This document shows, in pieces, positions 7,000 to 8,206 of a DNA stretch of 8,206 bases. The position numbers were made by a program, and so were the translations under genes. Positions within the stretch are counted from its first letter, which is position 1. Each line of letters starts with the position of its first letter. The notes below the pieces were generated by a model. That model searched no databases. It saw nothing but the letters and a program-made list of their open reading frames with translations, and was not told where the DNA came from. Origin of the DNA: an uncultured Enterobacter sp. (GTDB lineage: Bacteria; Pseudomonadota; Gammaproteobacteria; Enterobacterales; Enterobacteriaceae); assembly GCA_946477805.1 (NCBI GenBank), contig CAMKZP010000143.1, forward strand, positions 1 through 8,206. Reading direction: 5' to 3'.

Positions 7000-7028
7000 T
7001 TAACATTAGTCGGCGTACATTGTAGCAT
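7000..7028 (+). promoter_or_regulatory. Candidate promoter for thpR-sfsA
   Basis: TTAACA (7000-7005, 5/6 to the -35 consensus), 17-bp spacer, TAGCAT (7023-7028, 4/6 to the -10). Transcription would begin near 7035, leaving a leader of about 22 nt before thpR. Position in a 73-bp divergent gap makes a promoter necessary here; this is the best pair I see. Confidence 0.45.
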
Positions 7029-7047
7029 CGGCGCATATCATTACCGA
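7019..7047 (-). promoter_or_regulatory. Candidate promoter for hrpB
   Basis: On the minus strand TACAAT (7024-7019, 5/6 to the -10 consensus) with a weak -35-like TCGGTA (7047-7042) 17 bp upstream. Transcription would begin near 7012, about 28 nt before the GTG start and downstream of the ATG at 7028, which would therefore not be in the mRNA. Confidence 0.4.
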
Positions 7048-7056
7048 GCCCCCCGT

Positions 7057-7611
7057 ATGTCTGAGTCGAAACGGCTATTTTTTGCCATTGAACTGCCCGC
7101 TCCGCTGCAGCGGCAAATCGTCCGCTGGCGCGCGGAACACTTCCCGCCGGAGGCCGGTCGCCCCGTTGCCGCCGCGAATATGCACCTGACGCTGGCCTTT
7201 CTCGGCGACGTCAGTGCTGAAAAGCAGCGCGCCCTGGCGGCAATGGCCGGGCGAATTTCCCAGCCGGGGTTTACGCTGCATCTCGACGATGCCGGCCAGT
7301 GGCTGCGCTCTCGCGTGGTCTGGCTGGGGACGCGCCAGCCGCCTCGCGGCGTGCTGCAGCTTGCCAGCATGCTTCGCGCCCAGGCGGCGCGCAGCGGCTG
7401 TTACCAGAGCCCGCAGCCGTTTCATCCGCACATCACCCTGCTGCGCGATGCGGGCCACGCGGTTGCCATTCCGCCGCCGGGCTTTCACTGGGCTTTTCCG
7501 GTACATGAATTTGCGCTTTATGAATCCGTCTTTGCGAAAGGACGCACCCGCTACACGCCGCTGCAGCGCTGGACGCTGGGCAACACCGAAGGGAATACCG
7601 ATGAAGTTTAG
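7057..7611 (+). CDS. thpR: ThpR (LigT), RNA 2',3'-cyclic phosphodiesterase
   Basis: Member of the 2H phosphoesterase family: hydrolyses 2',3'-cyclic phosphate ends of RNA to 2'-phosphomonoesters, and in vitro can reversibly form 2'-5' RNA links (old name LigT). 184 residues (E. coli 176). The two catalytic HxTx motifs are present: HLTL at 43-46, within ANMHLTLAFLGD, and HITL at 125-128, within PFHPHITLLRD. Other family signatures: KRLFFAIELP at the N-terminus, GQWLRSRVVWLG, and KGRTRYTPLQRW near the end. The start matches the E. coli N-terminus; the ribosome-binding site is poor (GAG about 8 nt upstream). The reading frame stays open upstream but that stretch is antisense to hrpB. The C-terminus carries a short extra tail GNTEGNTDEV caused by an imperfect 12-bp duplication. 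It overlaps sfsA by 11 bp, suggesting coupled translation. Cytoplasmic. Confidence 0.95.
   Translation: MSESKRLFFAIELPAPLQRQIVRWRAEHFPPEAGRPVAAANMHLTLAFLGDVSAEKQRALAAMAGRISQPGFTLHLDDAGQWLRSRVVWLGTRQPPRGVLQLASMLRAQAARSGCYQSPQPFHPHITLLRDAGHAVAIPPPGFHWAFPVHEFALYESVFAKGRTRYTPLQRWTLGNTEGNTDEV
7579..7602 (+). repeat. Imperfect 12-bp tandem duplication at the thpR-sfsA junction
   Basis: GGCAACACCGAA (7579-7590) and GGGAATACCGAT (7591-7602) match at 9 of 12 positions and encode GNTE then GNTD in the thpR frame. The second copy contains the purine-rich site (GGGAA) and the first two bases of the sfsA start codon. Confidence 0.55.
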
Positions 7612-8206
7612 TCCTGCTCTACAGCGCGCCACGCTGGTCCAGCGCTACAAACGTTTTCTTGCCGACGTGGTTACGCCCGAGGGCGAACCCTTAACGCTGC
7701 ACTGCCCCAACACCGGTGCCATGACCGGCTGCGCCACGCCGGGCGATACGGTCTGGTATTCCACATCAGAAAATACTAAACGCAAATATCCTCACACCTG
7801 GGAAATGACCGAGACGCAAAAAGGGGCATTTATTTGTGTGAATACCCTGCGCGCAAATCAGCTGGTTAAGGAAGCGCTGGCTAATGGCACAATTCCGGAG
7901 CTGGTCGGTTACGGCACGCACAAAAGCGAAGTGAAATACGGCGATGAAGGCAGCAGAATTGATTTTATGCTGCAGGCGGAAGATCGGCCTGAGTGCTATA
8001 TTGAAGTCAAATCAGTGACGTTAGCGGAACAGGAAAACGGCTTCTTTCCGGATGCGGTAACGCTACGTGGCCAGAAGCATCTGCGGGAGCTGATGAGTGT
8101 AGCGGCGGCGGGCAAACGCGCCGTATTGCTGTTTGCAGTTTTGCATTCAGCCATCGAGCGGTTTTCTCCCGCCCGCCATATCGATCCTAAATACGCACAT
8201 TTGTTG
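7601..8206 (+). CDS. sfsA: SfsA, DNA-binding/nuclease-fold protein (3' end cut by window)
   Basis: SfsA was found in E. coli as a multicopy factor that raises maltose-gene expression in a crp* background and binds DNA; its precise function is unsettled. 202 codons are present with no stop; E. coli SfsA has 234 residues, so about 32 are missing. Recognisable segments: MKFSPALQRATLVQRYKRFLAD-type N-terminus (an OB-fold-like region), CPNTGAMTGC (35-44), KRKYPHTWEM, and a PD-(D/E)xK nuclease-like core with RIDF (Asp121) and EVK (Glu135, Lys137), then FPDAVTLRGQKHLREL and FSPARHIDPKYA. The ATG lies inside the thpR end, with AAGGGA 6-7 nt upstream. The first half after the start (about 7760-8000) is visibly more AT-rich than thpR. 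dksA would be expected next, beyond the window. Confidence 0.95.
   Translation, partial: MKFSPALQRATLVQRYKRFLADVVTPEGEPLTLHCPNTGAMTGCATPGDTVWYSTSENTKRKYPHTWEMTETQKGAFICVNTLRANQLVKEALANGTIPELVGYGTHKSEVKYGDEGSRIDFMLQAEDRPECYIEVKSVTLAEQENGFFPDAVTLRGQKHLRELMSVAAAGKRAVLLFAVLHSAIERFSPARHIDPKYAHLL

Noticed and set aside
6664..7056. Long in-frame upstream extension of thpR (131 codons)
   Set aside because: It lies antisense to the conserved hrpB N-terminal helicase motifs, and the known ThpR N-terminus begins at 7057. Open frames opposite GC-rich genes are common.

Overview
The window is a conserved chromosomal locus of an enteric gammaproteobacterium (Enterobacteriaceae). Every protein aligns by recall almost end to end with its Escherichia coli K-12 counterpart, but with scattered substitutions and small indels, so the source is a close relative and not E. 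coli itself. An Enterobacter/Lelliottia-like genus is my best guess; that is inference. The gene order fhuA - mrcB - hrpB <> thpR - sfsA is the same as in E. coli, read from the opposite side.

Layout: positions 1-1579 (minus) hold the first 526 residues of the ferrichrome outer-membrane receptor FhuA, whose 3' end and the expected fhuCDB partners lie beyond the left edge. The gap 1580-1814 holds a candidate Fur-regulated fhuA promoter and a textbook intrinsic terminator for mrcB. Positions 1815-4340 (minus) encode the bifunctional peptidoglycan synthase PBP1b. The 213-bp gap 4341-4553 contains an inverted repeat in the mrcB leader, a two-way terminator hairpin, a REP-like palindrome and a three-copy 14-bp tandem repeat. 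Positions 4554-6983 (minus) encode the DEAH-box helicase HrpB, best read from a GTG start. A 73-bp divergent promoter region separates it from thpR (7057-7611, plus; RNA 2',3'-cyclic phosphodiesterase). The thpR end overlaps the start of sfsA (7601-8206, plus), which is cut by the right edge.

The genes are neighbours more than a pathway. fhuA is an iron-uptake receptor under probable Fur control, mrcB is cell-wall synthesis with its own terminator, hrpB is an RNA-helicase-family gene of unclear role, and thpR-sfsA look like a translationally coupled pair. I see no transposase, integrase, tRNA, CRISPR array, phage gene or sign of horizontal insertion. I do not find a previously undescribed system. 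The most interesting signals are small: the diverged FhuA surface loops that phages and colicins bind, the repeat cluster between hrpB and mrcB, the overlapping divergent -10 elements, and a short in-frame duplication that lengthens ThpR and makes it overlap sfsA.
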